A DNA stretch of 64,000 nt from JBCCTX01 sp964468435 (lineage in GTDB: Bacteria > Bacteroidota > Bacteroidia > J057): contig CAYXVE010000010.1 of NCBI GenBank assembly GCA_964468435.1, positions 1 through 64,000 of the forward strand, in the 5' to 3' direction. The notes beneath the pieces were generated by a model, which was not told where the DNA came from, did not search any database, and worked only from the letters and a program-made list of their open reading frames with translations. The position numbers and the translations under genes were made by a program. Numbering within the stretch: position 1 is the stretch's first letter; each line of letters starts with the position of its first letter. Shown in pieces: positions 26,880 through 36,318 of this stretch.

Positions 26880-29658
26880 TTATTGAACCACATTGATCCA
26901 TTTTATCTGGGTCTGTTCTCCAACAGTTACTTTTAGCAGATACATACCCGATTGAAAGCGGTCTAGAGATATTTCACCTGTGTATCTTTTTGTATTTTTA
27001 TAGTCAGTAACGCGTTTTACAATTCTTCCCTGTAAATCAAAGATGTTGATTTGCAGATTGCCTTCAAATGGAGCATCCCAGTCAAGATAGATCCAGGAAT
27101 GTGCTGGATTAGGATAGATTACAAAATGTTCCAGCGCTTTTTGAAGATCTTCTTCTACGTTCTCCTCTATCTCACTATCAGCTAGTTGCAGCTTGGAGGT
27201 CTCAGGCTGCATTAGCTCATCGATATCATTTACATCTATGCGCAGATAAACAGTTAGTTTGCGCATGCGTGTTCTTCCATTTTGTGTATATATTTCTACA
27301 ATTCGTATGCGTAGTAGAAAAGCTTTCCTGAATTCATAGTTGACATACTGAGGATTTTCTACATATATCGCTCCGGTATGCTCGTCTATGGTAAAAGCTT
27401 CTTTCCCATATCCCCCCTCGATGGAAAAACTAATATCTCTATCACTTAGGTCATTGGCCAGCACATTTCCCACCAGGGTACCCTTAGGGCTATTCTCCAT
27501 GATCGACATGTGGTAATTAATGATCGTCGTGCCGATCTGGATATTTTTCACCACCTTACCCTCAGGTTGATCTATCAGATCCACAACTATGATAGCTTCT
27601 GTGGTATTCGGTTCAGGGGCGTTGTCTGTGACGATAACTGTCAGACTAAATTGAGCATCACGTTCGTAATCCAATGCTGCGGAGTTTCTGACTTTCAGCT
27701 CACCAGACTGGGGATCTATCGTAAATGCATGGTCTTTATTTCCTTTTTGGATGGAATAGGTAAGCTGATCCTGATCGGGGTCGGTTGCTTCAAGTATTCC
27801 TACCAGCGTACCTGATGCTGCGTTCTCATTTACGCTGTATGATGTATTAGTCAGTGTTGGAGCTCCATTTTGAGAAGCCTTCACAGTGATCTGCTGTTCA
27901 GTAGTATCGCTATCGCCACTATCATCGGTAACGATGAGGTTGATGGTGAAGGTTCNNNNNNNNNNNNNNNNNNNNNNNNNNNNNNNNNNNNNNNNNNNNN
28001 NNNNNNNNNNNNNNNNNNNNNNNNNNNNNNNNNNNNNNNNNNNNNNNNNNNNNNNAAGCCGATGCATCGAGATCGACTGTGAGGGGCGCTTCGCCTTGCG
28101 TAGGCGTGGCAGTGAATGCCGCCGTAGGCGCCTGATTCGGCGCAGGATCGACCGTAATTTGTTGCGAGGTAGTATCGCTATCGCCACTATCATCGGTAAC
28201 GATGAGGTTGATGGTGAAGGTTCCAGCCTGATTGTAGGTCACGGTAGCGGTCTGTCCGGTGCCGTTTTGGCCGTTGCCGAAGTCCCAGGCATAGGACTGT
28301 ATCGTCCCGTCGGGATCAGTGGAAGCCGATGCATCGAGATCGACTGTGAGGGGCGCTTCGCCTTGCGTAGGCGTGGCGCTGAAGGCAGCTACAGGCGATT
28401 CATTATTATTTTCAATACAAGAGAGACAGCCTACATTGGCTACCAGTTGACTGATCCGGGTTTTCGACTGAGGGGAGAACTCATAGGTCAGGTTAATAGA
28501 TGGGGCCATAATGTACGGCGTTCCTTGAGCATCGTGTTGTGCACCGAAATTATGTCCAAATTCATGAGCGACCAGTACTCGGTTGTATTCAGCATTTCCA
28601 AGCAGGTCATTTACGTTATATTTGTAGCTTCCTGAACATAGCGCAGAGAGCCAGGCCACGCCTACTGTTCCGGAACCTTTTCCATCAAAAAACAGCGAAC
28701 CCATATCATGGGATTGGGTGAAACCAGTAGGCCCCCAACTTGTAAAGCTGTTTAAGAGGCCTGTAGGGTTAGATTCATCCCATCCCGGGGTATTGGAGTT
28801 TGTAAAGACGACTTGTTCAGTTACTTTAAAAGTTACGTTAAATATCTCATAGTTAGCTTCTACCATATTGAGGATCGAGAGGATGTGGTTATTCACAGCA
28901 GTGATACTTTGCCCGAAAGCGACATAGCGATTGTAGGTTGCCGCGGTAGCGATTTCCACTTCCTGAGTTCCAGCGCAAGCTTCGCTTTGTTCGATTCTAT
29001 ATTCAGGTATGTTTTCTGTTTGATCGTGCACATGCGTGGCACCACATTGTATGGGGGCATCCTGCGAAACAGCATGCTGATAATAGGTGATCAGTTCCTG
29101 AGTATGATCCTGATAACCGATACTGCTAAGGTTTTCAAAAAAGATTTTTTTACCATTGAGGGTTACAAAACCTTGTATCATTTGTTGGTCTACGGATAAT
29201 CTTACTTCGCCACCGCCCGGGCTCAGGAGTTTTCCCTTGTAGGTAGTCGGATCTCCAGTTTGATACCAGGAATCCTGTAAGACTTCATCATTTTTTTTGA
29301 TCAGGTAGTCATTAGCTCTGAGATCATGTGGTTCAAGTTCAATATTCCAGGAGTGATCATTTCCCAGATTCAGGATGAATTTTGATGTTTGGGATGAGTG
29401 TTGAAGGTAGCGATTTAGTGACTGCGGATTTAAAGAGAATACTTCAAACTCGCTGAAGGTGTTACTGAGTTCCTGGTATAGGGAGGATACAAGCTCAGCA
29501 GCTTCTTGAGCATCTTGTTTGGGTATGTTCGCAGGGTGGGCTTTTTTATGGGAGATCAACAGAGGGGCATTAAATTCTGGTACGGATATTTGTGATAGCA
29601 GGCTGTTTTGAGAAATGATGATGGCGCTAAAAACTAAGTAGAATAGAAATTTATTCAT
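26880..29658 (-). CDS. Secreted reprolysin-like zinc metalloprotease with PKD, cadherin-like and T9SS domains (assembly gap inside)
   Basis: The N-terminal part (start 29658) has a signal peptide, a propeptide and the zinc site VAHEFGHNFGAQHD (HExxHxxGxxHD), with a candidate Met-turn in YIMAPSINLTYE. Then come PKD domains (VDLDASASTDPDGTIQSYAW), broken by 100 N. After the gap the chain continues with two cadherin-like repeats (SYSVNENAASGTLVGILEAT) and a T9SS type A domain starting FVIYPNPAHSW and ending KWINVV. The two sides are in different frames through the N run, which is expected for an arbitrary gap length and is not evidence of a frameshift. The number of PKD copies is unknown. It is probably an extracellular protease exported by type IX secretion. 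Confidence 0.85.
27901..28377 (-). repeat. Near-identical PKD-encoding DNA repeats flanking the gap
   Basis: The ~55 bp at 27901-27955 recur at 28170-28224, and the ~55 bp at 28056-28110 recur at 28323-28377, each with no or almost no mismatch. The period of about 270 bp equals one PKD module plus linker. Identity at DNA level points to recent duplication or gene conversion and explains the failed assembly. Confidence 0.9.
27956..28055. other. Assembly gap (100 N)
   Basis: Exactly 100 N, a conventional placeholder for a gap of unknown size, placed within the PKD repeats. Any frame or copy-number statement across it is unsafe. Confidence 0.98.
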
Positions 29659-30074
29659 GGGTACTGGAAGCTTTGAATTTGTTGTGCAAACAATTAAATA
29701 CCCAGATAAAAAAGAAAGTGATTAAAGGTATTTCCTTTCATGGTAAAAAATATTATTTATCAATAATATATTTCTCATTAATTGTATCATGATTTAGAAA
29801 TAATAGATAACAGATTCATTAAAAGCTTCTGAACTTACATAGGTGATCTACTTATAGGATGCCTGTAGATAAGTTTAATTAAATGGCTGTATAAATTTTA
29901 AGTAGAAATATTTTATTTAAAAAAAAATAAAAATAGCTATATTATCTTTATTAAGAATGGTAAATAGAAAGTGAAAACAATACATAAATATTTAAGTCAA
30001 TAAAGCAGTCATTCATCATTTTGATTAATTTCTTACATATGTAATTTGTTACAATCCTGAAAATATAGTTTGAT
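29659..30074. other. AT-rich intergenic region
   Basis: About 415 bp of very AT-rich DNA between the metalloprotease (minus) and the broken nucleotidase (plus). It must hold the protease promoter. No gene, repeat or hairpin stood out. Confidence 0.4.
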
Positions 30075-30631
30075 ATGTGTAAGTGTATCGCAGTAGATAT
30101 GGATGAAGTAATTGCTGATTCCAACATCAGATATTTTGAGTGGGACGAGAGAGATTTTGATGCACCATTTCCATTGGACAGATTGTACGGGAAAAAGCCA
30201 CGGAATGTAGTTCCGGATCTACCGCTAGGAACGAGTCAAAAACTATCCTCATCAGCCGGGTTTTTTCAGGAAATTACCAGTTATGGAAGATAGCCAGGAG
30301 GTTATGAGAAAGCTGATGGAAAAATATGAAGTGTTCATTAAGTCTATTATTATGAAATTTCCGTATTCTTTCATTGGAAAAAAATGAATGGCTCAAGGAG
30401 CATTTTCCTTTTATACACTGGAAGCAGATTGTGTTTTGTGGAAATAAAAGTATCATCTGTGCAGATTATATGATTGATGATAATACTTTTAATCTATACG
30501 TGTTTAAAGGAGAAGGTATCCTGTTTACTGCACCCCATAACATACAGGAGAGTCAATACAACAGGGTAAATAACTGGTGGGATATTAGAAATTACTTTTT
30601 TCCGGAAACTCTAGAAGCAATCAGGATTTAA
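30075..30631 (+). pseudogene. 5'(3')-deoxyribonucleotidase (NT5C family), broken by frameshifts
   Basis: Frame 1 starts MCKCIAVDMDEVIADSNIRY (HAD motif I DMDE) and runs to a stop at 30293. From about 30262 the true sequence continues in another frame: GFFRKLPVMEDSQEVMRKLM, ending at IGKK. A third stretch from about 30380 resumes LEKNEWLKEHFPFIHWKQIV, then KSIICADYMIDD and GILFTAPHN, ending at 30631. So at least two indels, near 30262 and 30385, split a gene of normal ~185-residue length. Both fall next to homopolymers (T6 and A7), so sequencing error in low-coverage data must be considered. The intact family dephosphorylates dNMPs. The 3' end overlaps the convergent J-domain gene by 11 bp. 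Confidence 0.85.
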
Positions 30632-31319
30632 GCATGTTTCTGTAGTGAATGATTTTTTGGATAAATATAGATATTCCTTTATACTGAAGTAGTATCCCGA
30701 TAATAAGTATGACCAGATTTCTTAATATCATAGCCGAAAAGTTCCAGCCATTATGTTCGAGGTAGAAATAGCGGGTTGATTTGGCGGTATAGGAAATGGC
30801 GATCCATCCTAAAGCGGTAATGATGAGCAATGCAAAGAAGATGCCCCAGTATTTACCGTGAAATTCCCAGTTAACAGCGTTACGATAAGTACGTTGTGTA
30901 TGATTTGAATTTGACCGGGTTGAGTTTTGTTGATCATTTTGAGGGGGGGGAGTAGATTGAGTATACGTTTTCTGAGCGTTGCCATTAGTATTATGATGAT
31001 AGGGATCATAGGCTTTGTTTTGTGTATAAGTGTGTGCATTTGGATGAGGAGGGTGTTGAAAAGGAGATGTATTTTGTTGGGTGTGAATATTACGAGCTTT
31101 ATTCATAAAATGCGCCATATACATGGCGTTATAGAGTTTGCGCTTTTGCTCGTCGCGTAGCATTTCATAGGCTTCGCGAATTTCTATAAATTTTTCTTCA
31201 GCACTCGCATTGTTATTCTTATCCGGATGGTATTTCAATGCCAGTTTTCTGTAGGCGCGTTTGATGTCTTCCGAATGCGCATTGAATTGAATATCCAGAA
31301 TTCTATAGTAATCTTTCAT
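30621..31319 (-). CDS. Membrane-anchored J-domain (DnaJ-like) protein
   Basis: 232 residues. The J domain is at 1-66 with the HPD motif in LALKYHPDKNNN. Residues 70-150 are a low-complexity linker rich in Asn, Gln, Thr, His and Pro. Two membrane helices follow: GIFFALLIITALGWIAISYT and LRNLVILIIGILLQYKGISI. It lacks the zinc-finger and C-terminal domains of DnaJ, so it is a specialised co-chaperone that would recruit DnaK to the membrane. The linker is encoded partly by a C8 run (30943-30950). The client is unknown. Confidence 0.88.
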   Translation of the reverse strand: MKDYYRILDIQFNAHSEDIKRAYRKLALKYHPDKNNNASAEEKFIEIREAYEMLRDEQKRKLYNAMYMAHFMNKARNIHTQQNTSPFQHPPHPNAHTYTQNKAYDPYHHNTNGNAQKTYTQSTPPPQNDQQNSTRSNSNHTQRTYRNAVNWEFHGKYWGIFFALLIITALGWIAISYTAKSTRYFYLEHNGWNFSAMILRNLVILIIGILLQYKGISIFIQKIIHYRNMLKS

Positions 31320-31435
31320 GTCGCCATTTTTCCGTAGGTAAACTACATTATTGATAATGAAAATTTCAAATAAATATTGTATTAGGTGAAATTGTGTGTT
31401 TAGATGGTCATTTCTGGGGATAAATAGTAAAAGGG

Positions 31436-31494
31436 TGGGGAGGGTATAACATTGAGTGTCACGTCTTAGCCAAGAATAGCATTATACCTCCCCA
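31436..31494 (-). other. Long imperfect hairpin downstream of the response-regulator gene
   Basis: TGGGGAGGgTATAA (31436-31449) pairs with TTATACCTCCCCA (31482-31494): 13 bp with one bulged G, loop of 32 nt containing a smaller TCTT/AAGA hairpin. On the minus strand it is followed by CCCTTTTAC, so it may act as terminator for the regulator gene 64 bp upstream, or as the end of a small RNA. Confidence 0.5.
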
Positions 31495-31557
31495 TGAAGG
31501 ATGGAATGACCGATAGCCAACTTTTATATTTGCACAAATTATGTCTTTTTGTCAATC

Positions 31558-32226
31558 CTAATATAAGTAAGTTCCGTTTTTAATGCTATGAAGATCTATC
31601 CAGTGATGTTTGATCGCTTTTTGAATAAGCTCTATGGTTCGTTTTGAATGGAACCTTTTCAGGATATCCTCCAGAAAATTTTCTTCAGATTTATTGACCA
31701 AATAAGCTATCTCTTTGGGCGTAAATCCATCCAAAAGCAATTGTATGATGCGCTGTTCTTCAAATGTCAGCCGTACTGGTAACAAACGATCAAATGGATA
31801 TTTCTTGAAGGTATGTTTTGCGTAAGCTATCAGTGTTTTCAGATCATAATATATTCCCTTTTGAGATACCTGTTTGACAGCTTTGACAAATTGTTCTGAT
31901 GGGGCTTTTTTACTGACAAAACCTGAAGACCCAGCATCTAGCATGTTGGCTAGTAATTCGGGATCATGGTTGAGCATAGTAGTGATGGTATGAGTTTGGG
32001 AAAAATAATTACTAATTATTTGTGTAGCTTCAAATCCATTCATATGAGGCATATGGGTATCCATCAGAACTACATTCACATTGTATCTGGAGAGGTAATT
32101 GATGGCCAATTGTCCGTTTCTGACAACTGTAGCGACATGCATATCTGCTTGATCTGCAAAATGGTGGGATAGGATCTCTGAAAATACAGGATGATCATCT
32201 ACGATTAGTATACTTATTTTCCCCAT
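31558..32226 (-). CDS. NarL/FixJ-type response regulator
   Basis: 222 residues. The receiver has the acidic pair in ILIVDDHPVFSE, phospho-Asp in VVLMDTHMPHMNG and Lys in SGFVSKKAP. The C-terminal LuxR-type HTH (RLTFEEQRIIQLLLDGFTPK, then EIAYLV) is recognisable but its second helix region (NKSEENFLEDILKRFHSK) departs from the usual SxxTVxxHxxNI pattern, so DNA recognition may differ. It lies 170 bp after another regulator of the same class and a TPR kinase, all on the minus strand, and probably shares that kinase. Confidence 0.85.
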   Translation of the reverse strand: MGKISILIVDDHPVFSEILSHHFADQADMHVATVVRNGQLAINYLSRYNVNVVLMDTHMPHMNGFEATQIISNYFSQTHTITTMLNHDPELLANMLDAGSSGFVSKKAPSEQFVKAVKQVSQKGIYYDLKTLIAYAKHTFKKYPFDRLLPVRLTFEEQRIIQLLLDGFTPKEIAYLVNKSEENFLEDILKRFHSKRTIELIQKAIKHHWIDLHSIKNGTYLY

Positions 32227-32395
32227 TTTCCGTGACTGAATGGTGAATGTAGAGCAATCGCAACGGTATCAAACTAAGATTAACCCTACATCTAACAAAG
32301 TTACAGTAGAACTCGGCTAAAATATATGGTAGAAAACCTACATTAAATCTGACAAAAACCGCAATAAGTGGTTGCTCTATCCAAGAGAGATTTCA

Positions 32396-33052
32396 TCAAA
32401 TTCGAACGAGATTATGGCGAATAGCTTCCCGTACGATCTCGGCTGAGTTTCGGGCATTCAGCTTAGTCATCAATTTTTTTCGATGTTTGTCGATCGTTCC
32501 ATTCGTTACATTTAGCTTGTCCGCAATCTCCTTGTTGATGTAGCCGTCTACAATCATCTGTAAGACCTCTTTTTCCTTAGCAGTAATTTCTTGTATACTA
32601 TGTTGAGGGAACCTTCCTTTTTGAGTCATGTATTCCATGACAATGTTCTTCACAATCTCTCCGTAATAGATCTGGCCATCGAAAATAGCCCGAATAGCCG
32701 TAATTAACTCTTTGGCACTTTCATCTTTCACCACATAGCCCACAGCACCGATTTCCAGCATATTGGCAATGATGTGGCCATCTTTATAGTTTGTCAGCAT
32801 TAGTACATCGATCTTATCTGAATACTGGTCCAGAATCTTGCGGGTTGCTTCTTCACCATCCATCTCTGGCATGTTAATATCCATCAGGACTATGTCTGGC
32901 TCAATACCTTCGGCGAGCATCTCCAATGCTTGTTTGCCATTGTTGGCTTCTCCAACCACTTCAATATCATGTTGCTCCTCAATGAGTTTTTTCAACAGAT
33001 CAACTAGCAACTGTTGATCTTCGACAATCATTACCCGTATCATAGACATCAT
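32396..33052 (-). CDS. NarL/FixJ-type response regulator, partner of the TPR histidine kinase
   Basis: 218 residues (MMSMIRVMIVEDQQ; starts at the second or third Met are possible). The receiver has VEDQQLL, phospho-Asp in DIVLMDINMPEMDG and Lys in VVKDESAK. The LuxR HTH is canonical: EITAKEKEVLQMIVDGYINK then EIADKLNVTNGTIDKHRKK. It is encoded 154 bp after the histidine kinase on the same strand, the usual arrangement of a NarX/NarL-like pair. It would bind DNA after phosphorylation. Targets unknown. Confidence 0.92.
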   Translation of the reverse strand: MMSMIRVMIVEDQQLLVDLLKKLIEEQHDIEVVGEANNGKQALEMLAEGIEPDIVLMDINMPEMDGEEATRKILDQYSDKIDVLMLTNYKDGHIIANMLEIGAVGYVVKDESAKELITAIRAIFDGQIYYGEIVKNIVMEYMTQKGRFPQHSIQEITAKEKEVLQMIVDGYINKEIADKLNVTNGTIDKHRKKLMTKLNARNSAEIVREAIRHNLVRI

Positions 33053-33206
33053 GAGCTACTATATGTTGTGCTTTTACCAAGATCATGTTCGAGATAAAAT
33101 CATTTTAAAATAAGATAAAAGACATGGGATTTCATAATAGTAATCCCTGTTTTATCTCGTCATATTGTACGGGATATAATGATAGATAAGTAAGGTAGGG
33201 TACTTG

Positions 33207-35228
33207 CTACATTTTGAGAATCTTGGGTTTATCTTTGGGTACAATCAATTCTACCCTTGTACCATGACCTTCTTCTGAGTCGATCACGAACACACTATTC
33301 ATGGATTCAGCTCTTGCTCGTAGGTGTTTAATTCCGACTCCTTCAAAAGTCCCCTTAGTATCGAATCCCTTTCCGTTGTCTTCGAGATAAATATAGATTT
33401 GCTCATCTTTCTGGGATATATCAAGATGTACTTCATCAGCTTTGCTGTGCTTAATGATATTATGTAGCAATTCCTGAAGGATCCGGGTAATATGTATTTC
33501 TTTCTCAGGTGTCAGAGAGACTTCTTCCAAGTTGGGAGTTCGAAAATGAATATTGATATCGCTACTCTTATTGAGTATATCACAAAAATTCCTGATAACT
33601 TTCAGCCACCCAGCAGCCCTTATATCTTCTGAACGCAGGTTATGGGATATCTTACGTATATCCTCCTTTGTCTCGCGCATCATTTTTATGGAGGTTGTAT
33701 AGTCTTCCCACAAACTCTGGGATTCTAGGTAATTCTTGAGTTTATTTCCGATCATTTCCAGAGAAATAATAGAAAATGCCATAATATTCTGTACGCCTTC
33801 ATGTAGTTCATATGCGATTTTATTCCTGGTGCGTTGTTCAGCTATCCGCATACCATCTTGCAACTCGATTTCCTGTTCTTTGACCATATCGATCAGTACC
33901 TGTTTGTTGATTTCATCGCGTTGAGCCATGATCTCTTTTTGCTGATCCAACAACTGCAGTTGATCGCGTTGCTTGCGGCGATAATTAATCAGCCAAGAAC
34001 TCAGGAGTATGAGGGATAGTATCGAGATGACGGATATTCCCCATATCCACTGTTGTTTGCGCTTATCCTTTTCTCCCAGGTATGCAACACGTTCTCTTAG
34101 AATATCTGCCTGATAAGCTTCTCTTAGAGAAGCCACAATACTATCGCGCCTGATGGTGTAGAGATTTGCTTCAATAGTATTATACCTGTCAGTATAATAT
34201 AACGCACTATCAAAAATTCTTAACCCCTTGAAGGCGTCAACCATGCCTATATAGATGAATTTATTCAAATTGAGATCAATGATGGATTGGCTATACTGAA
34301 GGGCTTGTCTACGCAATTTCAAAGCATTGTCATAGTCTCCCATCCGATAATAGACATCTCCTACATTATTATAGGTATAGGCAAGAAGCTTGTCATAGCT
34401 ATTTCGCCTGTAATAGGCGATGTTTTTATCAAAATAATCCAGAGACTTATCATATTGCCCCATAAGCATATAAGTAAGTCCCAGGCCATTGTAACTGAAC
34501 ATGATAGATGTCGAGTCTTGTCTGTAGATCAGGCTTTCCTGATAATCCTGCAGGGCACTATCAAGTTGATGATTTTCTCTTTTTACTACAGCCATGTTGT
34601 ACAGGACTCTGCCGATTTTTTCGCTATCTTCCAGTTGTTGATAGATCGCAAGGCTTTTACGGTAGTGTGAAAGTGCCCGATCAAAATCTCGCATGTTTTT
34701 ATACAGAATGCCTATACTGTTTTGCAACATGGCAATCTTCTTTTTGTCCTCTTGTAACTTGCGGATTTTCAGGCTTTGGTAGTAGCAGGTGATGGCAGAG
34801 TCGTGATAATAGAGACTACGGTAAGAATCTCCCATATTTTTGTATAGAGAAGCTATCAGCGCTGTGTCCTCGAGGTTGCGGTAATAGGGTATACTTTGTT
34901 TGTAATAGCGAATTGCCTTATAATATTTACCTTGCATATTCATCAATATACCCTTGAGCTGTAATGATAATGCTATCCCCTGAACGTAAGACAACTTATC
35001 GGCCAGCTGATGCGCATAATCGATCAGATAAGATGATGAATCTTCATCCTCACAAAGATATTCGTATGCTAAACTATGCAGAAGAAGTACTTTTTCGTGA
35101 TCTTCCGCTGTATGGGATGCTATCTCTGCTCTTTTTTCTGAAATATCAGAGGCTTTTCCGACTTGAAACAAACAACACAGCATAGCGACTACCCTCACAG
35201 GGTATGCGGATATTTTATAACATAACAT
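33207..35228 (-). CDS. TPR-sensor histidine kinase (HisKA_3 type)
   Basis: 673 residues. An N-terminal signal/helix (VRVVAMLCCLFQVGKA) precedes seven or more TPR units over residues ~45-370 (for example YKNMGDSYRSLYYHDSAITC, YNNVGDVYYRMGDYDNALKL). One membrane helix, WIWGISVISILSLILLSSWL, lies near residue 400, followed by a coiled coil and the phospho-His in AYELHEGVQN (about residue 475). The ATPase domain has the N-box LLHNIIKHSKA and GKGFD, GVGIKHLRARAES. The TPR domain is periplasmic and the kinase cytoplasmic. This layout is common in Bacteroidota; the signal is unknown. It probably phosphorylates the regulator just downstream and perhaps the second one. Confidence 0.92.
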   Translation of the reverse strand: MLCYKISAYPVRVVAMLCCLFQVGKASDISEKRAEIASHTAEDHEKVLLLHSLAYEYLCEDEDSSSYLIDYAHQLADKLSYVQGIALSLQLKGILMNMQGKYYKAIRYYKQSIPYYRNLEDTALIASLYKNMGDSYRSLYYHDSAITCYYQSLKIRKLQEDKKKIAMLQNSIGILYKNMRDFDRALSHYRKSLAIYQQLEDSEKIGRVLYNMAVVKRENHQLDSALQDYQESLIYRQDSTSIMFSYNGLGLTYMLMGQYDKSLDYFDKNIAYYRRNSYDKLLAYTYNNVGDVYYRMGDYDNALKLRRQALQYSQSIIDLNLNKFIYIGMVDAFKGLRIFDSALYYTDRYNTIEANLYTIRRDSIVASLREAYQADILRERVAYLGEKDKRKQQWIWGISVISILSLILLSSWLINYRRKQRDQLQLLDQQKEIMAQRDEINKQVLIDMVKEQEIELQDGMRIAEQRTRNKIAYELHEGVQNIMAFSIISLEMIGNKLKNYLESQSLWEDYTTSIKMMRETKEDIRKISHNLRSEDIRAAGWLKVIRNFCDILNKSSDINIHFRTPNLEEVSLTPEKEIHITRILQELLHNIIKHSKADEVHLDISQKDEQIYIYLEDNGKGFDTKGTFEGVGIKHLRARAESMNSVFVIDSEEGHGTRVELIVPKDKPKILKM

Positions 35229-35333
35229 AAACCTACCAATTACATGGTTTTTTTGCCAGGTGTTTGGATACCCCGAAGATATCAGATTACACCTGATTGT
35301 AGGTAGTGAGGATACTATTACAAAATTAGTTAC

Positions 35334-35741
35334 CTACGTCACGTCGTCGAGCGGATTATCGGGTTCATCATCATCTGGATCAGCATGCTTACCCGTATGT
35401 TGTCCTACAGCACGCATAGCTTTTTCAGAATACTGTAAGGCTATTTCCCCTAGTATTTGATATCCTTCAGCCTGGCTAGACCATTCAATTACTTCAACTA
35501 CCACAGATTTTTCTTCTATTCCGGAGAGATGAATAGTCTCAACGGTTTGGTACATCATCGGAGGCACATCGGGCTCATATGAATAAGGCACGAGTTCATA
35601 ACGAAGCGTTCTGACAGGACCTGAAATTTCAGGGGTATGTCTTTTAAGCGTTTGGTCCTCTGCAAGCGAAACAATAATATGCAGATCAAATGAACCATCA
35701 GAATTTTGCGCTAGGAAAACATGAGGTTTATAGGCTAACAT
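35334..35741 (-). CDS. Hypothetical protein, 135 aa
   Basis: Not recognised. No signal peptide or membrane helix. The body is beta-rich (FLAQNSDGSFDLHIIVSLAE, ISGPVRTLRYELVPYSYEP) and the tail is acidic and disordered (DPDDDEPDNPLDDVT). It is in its own unit between the histidine kinase and the candidate RNA gene. Codon use and amino-acid composition look like a real gene. Function unknown. Confidence 0.6.
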   Translation of the reverse strand: MLAYKPHVFLAQNSDGSFDLHIIVSLAEDQTLKRHTPEISGPVRTLRYELVPYSYEPDVPPMMYQTVETIHLSGIEEKSVVVEVIEWSSQAEGYQILGEIALQYSEKAMRAVGQHTGKHADPDDDEPDNPLDDVT

Positions 35742-35841
35742 AAGGTATGGATTATGGAGATATTTTTTACTAAAATATAATTTTTTCTGCTATGAACCGA
35801 ATTTTGCTCGCAATCTTTTTTCTCATGACTTGGAGAAGTAT

Positions 35842-36052
35842 AAAGGTCCTTGATATACAAGGACCTTTTACAACCGAGCAGCTTCTGGAAGTCTGGATCG
35901 CATGACTTACATCTATACCCCTTTTTCCACCGGCATTGCTTTAGGGTGCTACGGAGTGGTCTTCTGAGTGAAAAAGTTGCATATGCCGGTGGTCTTTGTG
36001 GAGTATAAGACCGATTACTGAGGAATTTGCGGAAGGTTAAGAAAAGCTTCCG
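35842..36052 (-). ncRNA. Candidate structured RNA (6S-like long hairpin) with strong terminator
   Basis: On the minus strand, from 5' to 3': hairpin CGGAAG/CTTCCG (36030-36052); then an outer helix TATACTCC (36000-36007) / GGGGTATA (35914-35921); an internal loop; an inner helix of 10 bp CCACCGGCAT (35983-35992) / ATGCCGGTGG (35927-35936) extended by TGC/GCA past one bulged A; and an apical loop of about 39 nt. A small AAGTC/GACTT hairpin (35889-35908) follows, then a strong terminator AAAGGTCCTTG / CAAGGACCTTT with T4 (35842-35868). Length about 200 nt. A long hairpin with internal bubbles and its own terminator resembles 6S RNA, of which Bacteroidota have a distinct family (6S-Flavo). The 5' end and identity are not established. 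Confidence 0.45.
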
Positions 36053-36318
36053 TAAAAAAATGGAAAAAAAATTCTTGAATGGAGCTACAGCTATCCAACC
36101 ATCGCCGATTGTATCAGGCATGTACTGTAGTGTACCCGGGAGATTGATATGCTGTAATAGTTTATTCAAAGGTTATAATTATCTTATTTTTAATAAACAT
36201 TTCAAATCTATGTTCTTTTTGTTCAAAAAAATATGGTGGTATTCTACAGGATGGATAAGGGTAAAACTGGAATGTTAAAATTGTAGAAAAGGGGCTTGTT
36301 TTTTTAGTAAGAAATTTG

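Noticed and set aside
27870..28635. Plus-strand frames across the N run
   Set aside because: Antisense to the PKD repeats; long frames arise from the repeat composition and the N placeholder.
26880..29658. True frameshift in the PKD protease
   Set aside because: The frame change occurs only across the N placeholder of arbitrary length.
35735..36169. 144-codon minus-strand frame over the candidate RNA
   Set aside because: It runs straight through a strong terminator, has no family match and an Arg/Ser/Cys-rich composition; the region is better explained as structured RNA.
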